Below are positions 7,295 to 15,835 of a stretch of DNA of 64,000 bases, piece after piece. The notes beneath the pieces are model-generated. The model saw only the letters and a program-made list of their open reading frames with translations. It did no database searches and was not told the DNA's origin. Numbering within the stretch: position 1 is the first letter of the stretch; every line of letters begins with the position of its first letter. The DNA lies in assembly GCA_002839505.1 (NCBI GenBank), contig PGYE01000001.1:647995-711994 (forward strand), read 5' to 3'. This DNA is from Candidatus Peregrinibacteria bacterium HGW-Peregrinibacteria-1. Lineage in GTDB: Bacteria > Patescibacteriota > Gracilibacteria > UBA1369 > LOWO2-01-FULL-3. Both the position numbers and the translations under genes were made by a program.

Positions 7295-9187
7295 ATGAAC
7301 AAAAGAACGATTAAAACACTCGCAGTCACAACTCTCTTGGCCACCCTCATCGGAGTCGGATATTGGACAATGACCAAAAATGAAACCGAAAGCCCGCCCA
7401 TGCTGACTCCTGAAAAGTCCGCCGGAAACTTCCAAGGCATGCTTGATAAGGACATTGGCAGCTACTACTTCCTTGGCTTTGACGAAGACGATCGCGAAAA
7501 ATTCACCGCCCTAAAAGGAAGCCGCAATGACCGACCAACCCCTCTCAACGGTGGGGGAGTAGTGCACTACGCCTACTCTGAGACCGACACCAACTTCGCC
7601 GAAATAGTATCCAAGATCAATCCCAGCGCCGAAGCCTTAGTCCTCGCCAAATACAACTCTGAGGATCGCAAATGGCACATAACAGATAATAATTATTACC
7701 CAGCATCGGCAACAACCAAATACGAAAACACCACGGAAGAATTGGCCAAAGTAGAGATAGATGCCGGCACAGCCTTTGCCATTATGACCCAAAGCAACAC
7801 TGAAATCTATGACATCAGACTTGCCAATCAAAAACCGGAAAAACCAACATCCTCGAGAATCCAAGAGACATGTAGTACCAAGACCGGATGGCACCAAGTG
7901 CTCTTTTCATCACATCAAGAACTCGCCGACAGCCTTCAAGCATGCCAGACCCGGGTAATTAGCATCTGGCCAGAAACCGCCACCGGCAACAGCGCAAAAT
8001 ACACACAGCACTATAGCTTTGATGAGATCAATGAAGATAATTATCTTAGTGAACAACCTCTTTCAACGCACCTAGCATGGCTAAACCTCAGAGATGCCCC
8101 ACAAGAAAACACCACCACCGACTCAGCATATCCAGACAGAAACCCTGCCATTCAGACATCAACACAACAACAAGAAATTGTCACCCCAGACAAATCAGCA
8201 TTACAACCAAGCATCGAAGCACCGGAGGCCACGACTCCTGAACCTACCACACCAGAACCCAATGATCAGAATTCGACAATACCTCCAATAGACAAAAGCG
8301 CCACAAACCCTAGCAGCAGCCCAATAATCAACAAAATTAATCAAGGCACCACAACTAAATCAGAAACCATAAATACTAGAATCGTTGCACCTGAAGGTGC
8401 CGCTCCCACAGAAAGCACGATCAATCCTCAAACCAACACCAACTTCACAAATTCTCCCCTAGATACAGTCCAGCCCACCAGCATAAATATCGAAGCACCG
8501 GAAGCATCCACAGTATGGAATCTTAAGTTTTCATTCAGGGAAGGCTCCCAAGCCGACGCCGACCTCCAAGTCACATGGGATTACAAGCTCGCATCAAACC
8601 TAAATGATGCCGATATCGAATGGAGGCTTGAAGAATCTAGCTTCATGCCCGATAGGGCTTATAATCGGCGAGTACTACCAATGGGGGAATCCTGCTCTAC
8701 AGCAGGCTCCAACAAGGAATGCCGCCTAGTATATCCACATACCGCATCAGAGTATGACATCATTACCAGCAGCACATATCACAACTTAGTGCTCATAATG
8801 ACTAACACCGCTACAGGACATGAAACATATTTTACCATCAGCGAAAAGCCACAACTCAGCATAAGATACTTCACACCAATATGCCAATTAACTGATTTAA
8901 CTGTGGGCGGGACGACATACGACAATGTTCTAAAAATAGAAACCATTCCTCCAACCTCTGGATCATCAATTCGTCAAATGAAAATCATAACCAAAACAGG
9001 AAGCGACCTATATGCAACACAAAACCTTAGTAATGCAATCGGATACCTCAATAGAATAGAAGACGGTAAACACTTCCTATACCTCAGCGGCCTATCTGAC
9101 AAGCTCGACAACCTCGAGGCAATACAAACTAACATCTCAACCAGCTCTGGCGAGACCAACATCCGCATGATCAAGTGCCAGGAATAA
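7295..9187 (+). CDS. Membrane-anchored extracellular protein, paralog A
   Basis: First of three paralogs in this window; function unknown. 630 residues. The N-terminus has an uncleaved-looking membrane helix (about 9-27) followed by SPP-x-L-x-P. Domain 1 (about 35-265) has FQGMLDKDI, FLGFDEDD, NPSAEALVLA, ITDNNYYP, the pair ETC...GWHQV and QACQTRVISIW with two Cys placed as in the paralogs, and HLAWLNL. A Thr/Pro/Gln-rich linker spans ~268-400. An Ig-like segment follows (WNLKFSF...LQVTWDY), then a C-terminal domain bounded by Cys (PICQL and MIKCQE). Extracellular Cys pairs suggest disulfides. It is probably a surface-exposed, membrane-tethered protein. No Shine-Dalgarno precedes the ATG. Confidence 0.8.
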   Translation: MNKRTIKTLAVTTLLATLIGVGYWTMTKNETESPPMLTPEKSAGNFQGMLDKDIGSYYFLGFDEDDREKFTALKGSRNDRPTPLNGGGVVHYAYSETDTNFAEIVSKINPSAEALVLAKYNSEDRKWHITDNNYYPASATTKYENTTEELAKVEIDAGTAFAIMTQSNTEIYDIRLANQKPEKPTSSRIQETCSTKTGWHQVLFSSHQELADSLQACQTRVISIWPETATGNSAKYTQHYSFDEINEDNYLSEQPLSTHLAWLNLRDAPQENTTTDSAYPDRNPAIQTSTQQQEIVTPDKSALQPSIEAPEATTPEPTTPEPNDQNSTIPPIDKSATNPSSSPIINKINQGTTTKSETINTRIVAPEGAAPTESTINPQTNTNFTNSPLDTVQPTSINIEAPEASTVWNLKFSFREGSQADADLQVTWDYKLASNLNDADIEWRLEESSFMPDRAYNRRVLPMGESCSTAGSNKECRLVYPHTASEYDIITSSTYHNLVLIMTNTATGHETYFTISEKPQLSIRYFTPICQLTDLTVGGTTYDNVLKIETIPPTSGSSIRQMKIITKTGSDLYATQNLSNAIGYLNRIEDGKHFLYLSGLSDKLDNLEAIQTNISTSSGETNIRMIKCQE

Positions 9188-9204
9188 GAAGTGCCGACTC
9201 AAAC

Positions 9205-9241
9205 AAAATGTGGCCGCCTCATTGCGAGGCGGCCACATTTT
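9205..9241. terminator. Bidirectional terminator between paralogs A and B
   Basis: A 15-bp perfect hairpin (AAATGTGGCCGCCTC / GAGGCGGCCACATTT) with a 5-nt loop and A/T runs on both sides, located between two convergent genes. It can serve both strands. Confidence 0.85.
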
Positions 9242-9271
9242 CAAACCATAATTTAATTTGCAACTAATAAC

Positions 9272-11146
9272 TTATTTGCAATCCACCGCAGTCACCATCC
9301 CAACTGAGCCATTCCCGATCGTAGCCCTAACAGTTTTTACATCTTCCGTAAGAGCATTTGGCGGCAGAATAACATCAGTAAAGTAATTCTCTGGCGAACC
9401 AAACAACGGATAATTCATATAACTTTCAATATATAGAGAACCAGTCATAAAAGGCTTCAAATCACGCAAAGTCGTCATCGATTCACTCCAAAACTGCTCA
9501 TATGATAACCCTCTCTCAAATGCAGTTGACCAATCTATCCAATATGGAGCCGACACCGCTGTTCGAGGATCCTCACCGTCGTATATGAGGCTAATACCCG
9601 TGACAACACCCGTATTATTTGCAATACGAGGTATTTTCACATGAAGATATTCCATCCCATCAAATGACTTCACCTCACATGGCTTATACAGCAGTGCACT
9701 CAAAACATCAGGATTAATATTTGGCAGTGTGCTTTCCGGGAGCAGCACCTCCCCTTCAATAGGCAGCGTAAATATCGGCTCAATATCGGTCGGAATTAAA
9801 ACTTCAACCTCAACTGGCGCCAGCTCTAAAATAAAATCTAATGCTGCACTGAAATCCAATTCCACATCCACAACTTCAGTTTGTACCACATCTCCACTCT
9901 GGCCATGCAATAATTCGAGCTTAAAAGAATAGTATTTGCCACTTTCCCATGAATCATTAGACCTGATACACCAGTGTTTATCCTCCCCACAGCCCCCACC
10001 TGGGCCAGAAAAATTAACCCAAGTAATATTTGCATCGCTAACCAAGGTATATGGACTTGAAGAGGTTTTTTTCACGCTGAATCTCCATGAAGGACTTCCT
10101 GAAAAATTAGTCACAACACCATCCTGTAAGAGCTTTTGCTGATCAACATTCCAAGACGCATATAGTTTGTTACTACTATCTTTCTCAACGGTGAAATCAA
10201 AGAAATAATCTTCCTCCACTGCTACCTCCTCTTCAGGCTCATCAATCGGCTGATGTTCACTGCCACCCGGACGAGCATCACTAAGCTCAATCCACGCTAT
10301 ATGATAATTCTCCGTACTGGAATCATCGGCCCAATCATCAAGCAAACTCAAACTTCTATCCGAACGATATTTAACAACATACGGCTTTTCAGAGTCCATT
10401 GTTGACTGCTCCCAAAAGCTCATCACTTTATGGTCGCACGCCTTGATCTGATTTACAATTCCCTCCTTACTCTTAAACCCAAACTGATGCCATCCCGCAC
10501 CCGCCTCACAAATATCAAACTGACTGCCAGCACCATTCCATGACGGAACAACATTAGCCGCTTTGACATCGTAAGCCTCCGTATCCTTCATATGAATAAT
10601 TACGAAAGCCTTACCCGCCGGCACAACAACCTTCGACAAATCATCTTCATTGTTGTAATACCGTCTGACCACTCTTACACCATCCACAAACTCCCTATAA
10701 TAGGTATTATCCGACATCTTCCACAAATCCTCCGAAGCATCATAATATGCCAAGACTACCGCCTCCGCACTTGGATTCAATTTCTTTGCCACCTGTGCAA
10801 AGGAAGTTTCCGTCTCAACATAAACAAAATCCAGCCCTCTACTGCTTGGATTAAACGGCAGCGCCTGCAAATCACTATTACCCCTTTCAGCTTTCAATAT
10901 ATTCCAGGCTATAATATCAGGCCCATTAAAACCCAAAAAACTATAAGCCGAACTACCTCTCAAAATAACTTCACGATCCAGTAGCCCTTGAAAACTACTT
11001 CCAGACTCCGGCACCAACTCCGGCGGACTACTCTTGTCATTATCCGTCAGGAGCCAATAACCGAGCGCAAGTATTACAACCAAGCCCAGTAATGATATTC
11101 TCCACCCCCACGCCTTATCAGTCTTATTGCTTATTGTATCATTCAT
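9272..11146 (-). CDS. Membrane-anchored extracellular protein, paralog B
   Basis: 624 residues with the same architecture as paralog A. A membrane helix (~15-35) is followed by SPPELVP. Domain 1 has FQGLLDREV, FLGFNGPD, NPSAEAVVLA, MSDNTYYR, VPAGKAFVIIH, ICEAGAGWHQF, KACDHKVMSFW and YHIAWIEL. A short Glu-rich linker replaces the long linker of A. An Ig-like domain (FFDFTVEK...YASWNV) and a C-terminal domain with Cys at both edges (YKPCEV, AVDCK) follow. The start lies 36 nt downstream of paralog C's stop, so B and C are likely one operon on this strand. A weak purine stretch (AGAAGAAG) precedes the ATG. Function unknown; surface location inferred. Confidence 0.8.
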   Translation of the reverse strand: MNDTISNKTDKAWGWRISLLGLVVILALGYWLLTDNDKSSPPELVPESGSSFQGLLDREVILRGSSAYSFLGFNGPDIIAWNILKAERGNSDLQALPFNPSSRGLDFVYVETETSFAQVAKKLNPSAEAVVLAYYDASEDLWKMSDNTYYREFVDGVRVVRRYYNNEDDLSKVVVPAGKAFVIIHMKDTEAYDVKAANVVPSWNGAGSQFDICEAGAGWHQFGFKSKEGIVNQIKACDHKVMSFWEQSTMDSEKPYVVKYRSDRSLSLLDDWADDSSTENYHIAWIELSDARPGGSEHQPIDEPEEEVAVEEDYFFDFTVEKDSSNKLYASWNVDQQKLLQDGVVTNFSGSPSWRFSVKKTSSSPYTLVSDANITWVNFSGPGGGCGEDKHWCIRSNDSWESGKYYSFKLELLHGQSGDVVQTEVVDVELDFSAALDFILELAPVEVEVLIPTDIEPIFTLPIEGEVLLPESTLPNINPDVLSALLYKPCEVKSFDGMEYLHVKIPRIANNTGVVTGISLIYDGEDPRTAVSAPYWIDWSTAFERGLSYEQFWSESMTTLRDLKPFMTGSLYIESYMNYPLFGSPENYFTDVILPPNALTEDVKTVRATIGNGSVGMVTAVDCK

Positions 11147-11182
11147 ATACTTCTTCTTTTATTTTTATTTTTTTTGAAACGA

Positions 11183-13258
11183 CTAAAGCGGCAGGTCTCG
11201 TCCAGCACCAAAATCATTGAGTTCAAGATTGACGCTGGGCATATCTAACGAGGTGAAAATCTCATTTAATTCTTCAGTTGCAAGACCCAACTCTCCAATT
11301 TCCATGTCCGATAGCGCTCCACCACTAGCATCAATCTGCCCTACGACACTATTGATACTCGATAGCGCCCCCATCAAACTTGAAATTTCATCTTGTGTAA
11401 GATCATCCATGCTATTGGTTATAACAGTCGACACCTGCTCATCAAGCTGTGTCAAACCATCAATTACCCCAAATCGACTCTCCGGATAATAGTTAAGCGG
11501 CGAAATCACCTCTACCCACTCTCGATGAATTTCACCCTTATAATCAACAATATCTCTTATTGTCACATCAGGCTTCAGTAAATCATTAATATCAATACCA
11601 TCAACCGGCCTAACTGGATCAGTTAAACCTCCCGCGTCATTGTCAGGTCCCACAGAGTCTGTTCCACCATTGGCACCATCAGCTTCCGCCGCCACACACT
11701 TGACCAGCTTCACTACATAACTATTCCTGTCAAACATTGAAAACAAATTGTACTGCATCCCATCCATATCAAGCTTAATATCAGCTCGGGGATTAGCTAA
11801 TGACACCTTGTCACCTCCATCCCGAGCATTACTCACATCGGCTATATAGTCACGCCCCTCTGAATCTACTACATAAACAGAACTACCTAGATATGGTGAC
11901 TCCAAAGGGAAGAGACCACCCTCAATCAACTCCACCACACCATCAAATGTACTACAATAAGCCTCGTCTCTGATAATTTCTAACGAATTACCACTAGCAA
12001 GCATCTCATTAATATTCGCAAAAACTGTTTCCTCGCCATCAACCACAGCCTTCAACCTCAAATTATTATTGGCTTTTCCATATTTCACATCTTCACCCTC
12101 AAGGGCAAAATCCACGAAATAGCTTACAATACGAGGATCACTGTTGTTAGACCTTACGCCAAACGGTAGTGCCACCCAGCTGGTTCCAACTTTTTCTTCA
12201 AGTACCCATTCAACACTACTCAACTCCATTTCCTCAGGCGCCGTCAAGGTCCAAGTCGCATATGGATATTTGTTACCACTATATTCGAATTTGAAACTTG
12301 AAACACCAAATTCCTCCGGCTCCGGCAACACACCCCCGTCAACCGTTGACCCCAAATTAATCCACGCCACATAAAATCCGTCACCAACATCATCTTCAAT
12401 TGCCTTCTGTAAATCAGTAAATCTATACCCTTTCAAGTAAGGATTTTCAGAATCAACAGTAGTCTGAGGCCATACACTACGCACCCTAGTACTACAATCA
12501 CTCAAAGCATCATACAGTGAATCCAGACCAGAGTGACCTACCTGATACCACCCATCAACATTACTGGCATTACAAATATCAAACCGCAATGAGTCCTGTG
12601 ACGGAGACATCTTGGCGCTCTTCATGTCAAAAACCTGGGTATCCTTTAAATGAATGATTGCATAGGCCTTACCAGCCGGGACCACCACCTCATCAAGATC
12701 ATCATGCTGATATTTTTTTGCAACAACCTGATCTGTACCATTACTCAACCTCTTAGTTGTCGAATAATAATCGTTATCAGTCATTTTCCACAGCCCAAAC
12801 TTAGCTCCATTCGTTGCTGTTCCACCGGCTGCATCCCAATATGCCACTACCACCGCTTCCGCACTTGGATTCATGTTCTTGACTATCTCCTCAAAAGTCG
12901 TATCTCGTTCAACATAAAGAAAATCTATGCCCCGACTATTGCCATTATATGGCAACGGAATAGGAGAGACATTTGCGTCTCCTTTATCCTCAACAAGTTC
13001 CCTCCATGCATCCTTATCATCATTATCAAAACCCAAAAACACCTTGGTGCTACCACCTTGAAGCAAGACCTCTCGATCAAGCAGCCCCTGATATCCAGCG
13101 CTGTCAGCATCCGGAGCCAGAGATGGCGGAGAGTCCAATTTGTCGGGCATAAACAAGTACACCCCTCCTGCAACCAGGAAGAATGAGCCCAAGACAGTCA
13201 TTGCCCAGGCCGCCAAACGATCATGTTTCGATGGCTTTTTTATTGCGTTTTCATTCAT
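11183..13258 (-). CDS. Membrane-anchored extracellular protein, paralog C
   Basis: 691 residues, the longest of the three paralogs and the first gene of the B/C pair. A membrane helix (~13-33) is followed by SPPSLAP. Domain 1 shows YQGLLDREV, FLGFDNDD, NPSAEAVVVA, MTDNDYYS, VPAGKAYAIIH, DICNASNVDGWYQV, SDCSTRVRSVW and FYVAWINL. The Ig-like part (FKFEYSG...YATWTL) and Cys-bounded C-terminal domain (EAYCST, KLVKCV) are present. Unlike A and B, it carries an extra ~130-residue helical, Asp/Ser-rich C-terminal extension (e.g. LTQDEISSLMGALSSI) with no Lys-rich tail. A TACAAT-like -10 lies in the upstream gap on this strand. Function unknown; likely exposed on the cell surface. Confidence 0.8.
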   Translation of the reverse strand: MNENAIKKPSKHDRLAAWAMTVLGSFFLVAGGVYLFMPDKLDSPPSLAPDADSAGYQGLLDREVLLQGGSTKVFLGFDNDDKDAWRELVEDKGDANVSPIPLPYNGNSRGIDFLYVERDTTFEEIVKNMNPSAEAVVVAYWDAAGGTATNGAKFGLWKMTDNDYYSTTKRLSNGTDQVVAKKYQHDDLDEVVVPAGKAYAIIHLKDTQVFDMKSAKMSPSQDSLRFDICNASNVDGWYQVGHSGLDSLYDALSDCSTRVRSVWPQTTVDSENPYLKGYRFTDLQKAIEDDVGDGFYVAWINLGSTVDGGVLPEPEEFGVSSFKFEYSGNKYPYATWTLTAPEEMELSSVEWVLEEKVGTSWVALPFGVRSNNSDPRIVSYFVDFALEGEDVKYGKANNNLRLKAVVDGEETVFANINEMLASGNSLEIIRDEAYCSTFDGVVELIEGGLFPLESPYLGSSVYVVDSEGRDYIADVSNARDGGDKVSLANPRADIKLDMDGMQYNLFSMFDRNSYVVKLVKCVAAEADGANGGTDSVGPDNDAGGLTDPVRPVDGIDINDLLKPDVTIRDIVDYKGEIHREWVEVISPLNYYPESRFGVIDGLTQLDEQVSTVITNSMDDLTQDEISSLMGALSSINSVVGQIDASGGALSDMEIGELGLATEELNEIFTSLDMPSVNLELNDFGAGRDLPL

Positions 13259-13334
13259 TTTTGTTTTGATTAATGCATTAAATAATCATAGCATTGTAGC
13301 ACAAAAAGAAGAAAAACGCTAGCCTCAAAGACAC

Positions 13335-13363
13335 AAAAAGAGCGCCATCATCAGATGACGCTC
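13335..13363 (-). terminator. Rho-independent terminator for the Thr-rich surface protein gene
   Basis: On the minus strand GAGCGTCATC pairs with GATGGCGCTC (one mismatch) around a TGAT loop, followed by TTTTT. It sits ~25 nt after the stop of the gene at 13386-13718. Confidence 0.8.
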
Positions 13364-13385
13364 ACTAAAGATTCAATTCTCAAAC

Positions 13386-13718
13386 CTACCTCTTTCTCAT
13401 TGCACCAATCAAAACCGCACCACCTACCATCAAGGCCCACACGCCCGGTCCACTCACCGGCAAACTCGGAGGCGTTGTAGTTGTCGTGGTCGGAGTAGTT
13501 GTCGTGGTCGGAGTAGTTGTCGTGGTCGGAGTAGTTGTCGTAGTGGTAGTGGTTGTCGTCGGAGTCGTTGAAGGATCATCGTCCTCAGCACCGGTCAGAC
13601 TTGGGGGGCTACTATCAAAAGGCGATTCAATGTCAGGATTAGAGTCAACAGCAAACGCCATCGAAGCAAACATCACAGACACAAGCAAACTAAGACTGAA
13701 AAGTTTTATAAGTTTCAT
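13386..13718 (-). CDS. Small Thr/Pro-rich surface protein with C-terminal anchor
   Basis: 110 residues. A clear Sec signal peptide (MKLIKLFSLSLLVSVMFASM, with AFA cleavage site) is followed by an acidic spacer, a ~40-residue run of Thr with regular Pro, and a C-terminal anchor: LPVSGPG, a hydrophobic stretch (VWALMVGGAVLIGAM) and RKR. The end resembles a sortase-type sorting signal (LPxxG-hydrophobic-basic), but the Ser at the T position and the GPG extension differ from canonical LPXTG. The Thr-rich part is encoded by tandem 18-bp repeats, so its length may vary between strains. It has its own terminator. Possibly a stalk or glycosylated surface spacer. Confidence 0.75.
   Translation of the reverse strand: MKLIKLFSLSLLVSVMFASMAFAVDSNPDIESPFDSSPPSLTGAEDDDPSTTPTTTTTTTTTTPTTTTTPTTTTTPTTTTTTPPSLPVSGPGVWALMVGGAVLIGAMRKR
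13477..13541. repeat. Tandem 18-bp repeat inside the Thr-rich gene
   Basis: GTAGTTGTCGTGGTCGGA occurs three times in direct tandem (13477, 13495, 13513) and a fourth partial unit starts at 13531. On the coding strand the unit encodes alternating Thr with one Pro. Such repeats are prone to length change by slippage. Confidence 0.85.
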
Positions 13719-13855
13719 AGGAAAGTTGAAAGATTACACAACAAATTTAACACATTCACCCCTGAATGCAAACGAAACTTGCACATTCACGGCATCGACA
13801 ATCACAATAACACTGGCGTAAATTTCTCTTTATTGTCTTGCTCCAGGGGGAATAC

Positions 13856-13884
13856 TTGACAATGACCGCAAGATTAATTACCTT
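13856..13884 (+). promoter_or_regulatory. Promoter candidate for the two tRNA genes
   Basis: Consensus -35 TTGACA, 17-nt spacer, -10 TACCTT. The -10 ends 18 nt before the first base of the initiator tRNA. This is the best -35 match I noticed in the window. Confidence 0.6.
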
Positions 13885-13902
13885 AGCACAGCAATAATTT
13901 GA

Positions 13903-13977
13903 CGCGGGGTAGAGCAGTGGCAGCTCGTCGGGCTCATAACCCGGAGGTCGAAGGTTCGAATCCTTCCCCCGCAACCA
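13903..13977 (+). tRNA. tRNA-fMet (CAU), initiator
   Basis: 75 nt including an encoded CCA. Cloverleaf: acceptor CGCGGGG/CCCCGCA with the C1-A72 mismatch typical of bacterial initiators, an anticodon stem with three consecutive G-C pairs (GGG/CCC) around CUCAUAA, and a T-arm with GGTTCGAATCC. These features identify the initiator rather than the elongator form. Confidence 0.93.
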
Positions 13978-13990
13978 ACAAACATCCTTC

Positions 13991-14067
13991 GTCAGGGTAG
14001 CTCAGTTGGTGAGAGCGCCGGATTCATAACCCGGAGGTCGGGAGTTCAAATCTCCCCCTTGACACCA
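13991..14067 (+). tRNA. tRNA with CAU anticodon (elongator Met; Ile2 not excluded)
   Basis: 77 nt with an encoded CCA. Acceptor GUCAGGG/CCUUGAC pairs fully (one G-U), with A as discriminator. The D arm is GCTCAGTTGGTGAGAGC, the anticodon loop is UUCAUAA and the T arm contains AGTTCAAATCT. A CAU anticodon can be elongator Met or, if C34 is lysidinylated, Ile(AUA). The sequence alone does not settle this. It follows the initiator tRNA by 13 nt and is likely cotranscribed. Confidence 0.88.
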
Positions 14068-14080
14068 ACACATCGAGCAA

Positions 14081-14470
14081 CTATTCACCAAAGATAAAAT
14101 TCTTCCATTTTTTTGGGTTGCTATCATCTTGGTACCTAGCGACATTTACCTGTTCTTCAACGGGATCTATATAGTTTTGATCCGCCGCAACCACTATTAC
14201 CTCCTCTCCGGGATTGATAAGCCCAAAATTTTGTTTAGCAATTTTATCGGCATACTCCGTAGAGATATAATAAAGAAAATCCTCATTCTTTTGCTGATTC
14301 GCTTTTTCTAACAGCTGATTCTCCGCCTCAAACAAAGCAATATGCTTATCCACCTGATATCCTCGATATGCATTTAAGGACAGAGAATAAATCAAATAAG
14401 CCACAACGAAAAGCTCCACAATCATCAACAGTTTAGTCCCACCCGATATTTTAGTATCACTACTATGCAT
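14081..14470 (-). CDS. FtsL/DivIC-like septum formation protein
   Basis: 129 residues with a single N-terminal membrane helix (LLMIVELFVVAYLIYSLSL) and then a coiled coil (KHIALFEAENQLLEKANQQ) ending in YADKIAKQNFGLINPGEEVIVV. This is the layout of DivIC/FtsB proteins, which tie cytoplasmic and periplasmic divisome parts together during septal wall synthesis. Its position head to head with murC fits cell-wall/division work. The track start at 14479 is TTG; ATG 14470 (MHSSDTK) is preferred. The C-terminal ~30 residues are polar and probably extracytoplasmic. Confidence 0.75.
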   Translation of the reverse strand: MHSSDTKISGGTKLLMIVELFVVAYLIYSLSLNAYRGYQVDKHIALFEAENQLLEKANQQKNEDFLYYISTEYADKIAKQNFGLINPGEEVIVVAADQNYIDPVEEQVNVARYQDDSNPKKWKNFIFGE

Positions 14471-14540
14471 ACAATTCAAAATTTAAGCATTCAAAAAATA
14501 GCAAAAATCCTATAAACTCACCAGTATATTTATCAAATAC

Positions 14541-15833
14541 ATGTTTCCTCAAAATATACATTTCATCGGAATCGGCGGCATCGGCGTCTCAGCAATTGCC
14601 AAAATGCTTAAAGAACAGGGCGTCATTATATCCGGCTCCGACACCACCAAAAGCGCAATTACCGAAGAAATCGAACAACAAGGAGTACCGATCACTTATA
14701 GCCACAAATCCACAAACATACTTGATGCCCACGAGATGGTTATCTATTCCCCAGCCGTTCCTCCCGAAAACCCTGAGCTCCAAGAAGCCCAGAAAAGAAA
14801 TATTCCGACACTTTCATATCCCCAAGCCCTCGGAAAGCTGACCGAAAGCCATTTTACTGTCGCAATTGCCGGCACTCATGGGAAATCAACAACCACCGCA
14901 ATGCTATCGCTGATCGCCATCCAAGCCCAATTGGAGCCCAACATCATCATCGGCACCAAAATCCGAGAAATCGGCAACCAAAACTATAAAACGGGAGAAT
15001 CCAACCTCCTTATTATTGAAGCCTGCGAATACAAAGAATCATTTCAATATCTCCAACCTGACATCTTGGCAATCACCAACATCGAACCTGACCACCTCGA
15101 CTACTACCAGACAGCAGAAAACTACTATCGTGCCTTCAAAAAAATCATGATCCGTACCGCTGAAACCGGAAAAATCTTCTTAAGCCCCAACCAAAAATTA
15201 CCTAAAGAACTCAGCGACCTCGAAAAAATAATCCAACAGGCCCCAATAATTGACAATGAACTAGCCATCCCCGGAGAATTCAACCGCCACAACGCCTCAC
15301 TTGCGGCCGCCGTTGCGCTAAAACTCGGAGCAACCACCGAAGACATCGCCACGACCCTCAAGCAGTACAACGGGAGCTGGCGCCGCATGGAGTACCACGA
15401 CGAAATTTTTCCCGGTACAACCCTAATCGACGACTATGGTCACCACCCCACCGAAATTACTGCCACCATCAACGCCATCAGACAAAGGCATCCAGAAGGG
15501 GAGTTGTTATTGGTATTCCAACCCCACCAATACAGCAGAACCCACCACTTCCTCGAAGAGTTTGCAGAAGCCCTAAGTGCCGCCCCCGTCAGCAAAATCA
15601 TCATCCCCAATATCTATGAAGTCCGAGACAGTCAAAGCTCCATCAACTCTGTATCCGCCCAAACATTAGTCGACAAAATCAATCAAAAAGGAGGCCAGGC
15701 CGAATACGGCGGACCACTCGAACAAACCGCTCAGCACCTCATCAATAACCACCAGAATTATCAAACCATCGTCACCATGGGAGCAGGGGACATCGAAAAC
15801 ATCTACCACCTCCTCAAAGATAGCTCAAAATAA
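14541..15833 (+). CDS. murC: UDP-N-acetylmuramate--L-alanine ligase
   Basis: Cytoplasmic Mur ligase that adds L-Ala to UDP-MurNAc with ATP, the first peptide step of peptidoglycan synthesis. 430 residues, near the usual ~450-480. It shows the N-terminal Rossmann motif GIGGIGVSAIAKML, the ATP loop AGTHGKSTTTAML (~residue 112), the Mur central-domain TNIEPDHLDYY, and the C-terminal DDYGHHPTEI and FQPHQYSRT motifs. The HFIGIGGIG start and DHLDYY pattern favour MurC over Mpl. Its stop lies 3 bases from the convergent cysS stop. No Shine-Dalgarno is seen. Confidence 0.95.
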   Translation: MFPQNIHFIGIGGIGVSAIAKMLKEQGVIISGSDTTKSAITEEIEQQGVPITYSHKSTNILDAHEMVIYSPAVPPENPELQEAQKRNIPTLSYPQALGKLTESHFTVAIAGTHGKSTTTAMLSLIAIQAQLEPNIIIGTKIREIGNQNYKTGESNLLIIEACEYKESFQYLQPDILAITNIEPDHLDYYQTAENYYRAFKKIMIRTAETGKIFLSPNQKLPKELSDLEKIIQQAPIIDNELAIPGEFNRHNASLAAAVALKLGATTEDIATTLKQYNGSWRRMEYHDEIFPGTTLIDDYGHHPTEITATINAIRQRHPEGELLLVFQPHQYSRTHHFLEEFAEALSAAPVSKIIIPNIYEVRDSQSSINSVSAQTLVDKINQKGGQAEYGGPLEQTAQHLINNHQNYQTIVTMGAGDIENIYHLLKDSSK

Positions 15834-15835
15834 CA

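Noticed and set aside
13486-13821. Antisense ORF of Val/Gly-rich repeats over the Thr-rich gene
   Set aside because: It is the complementary strand of the 18-bp repeat; the minus-strand gene has a signal peptide, an anchor and a terminator.
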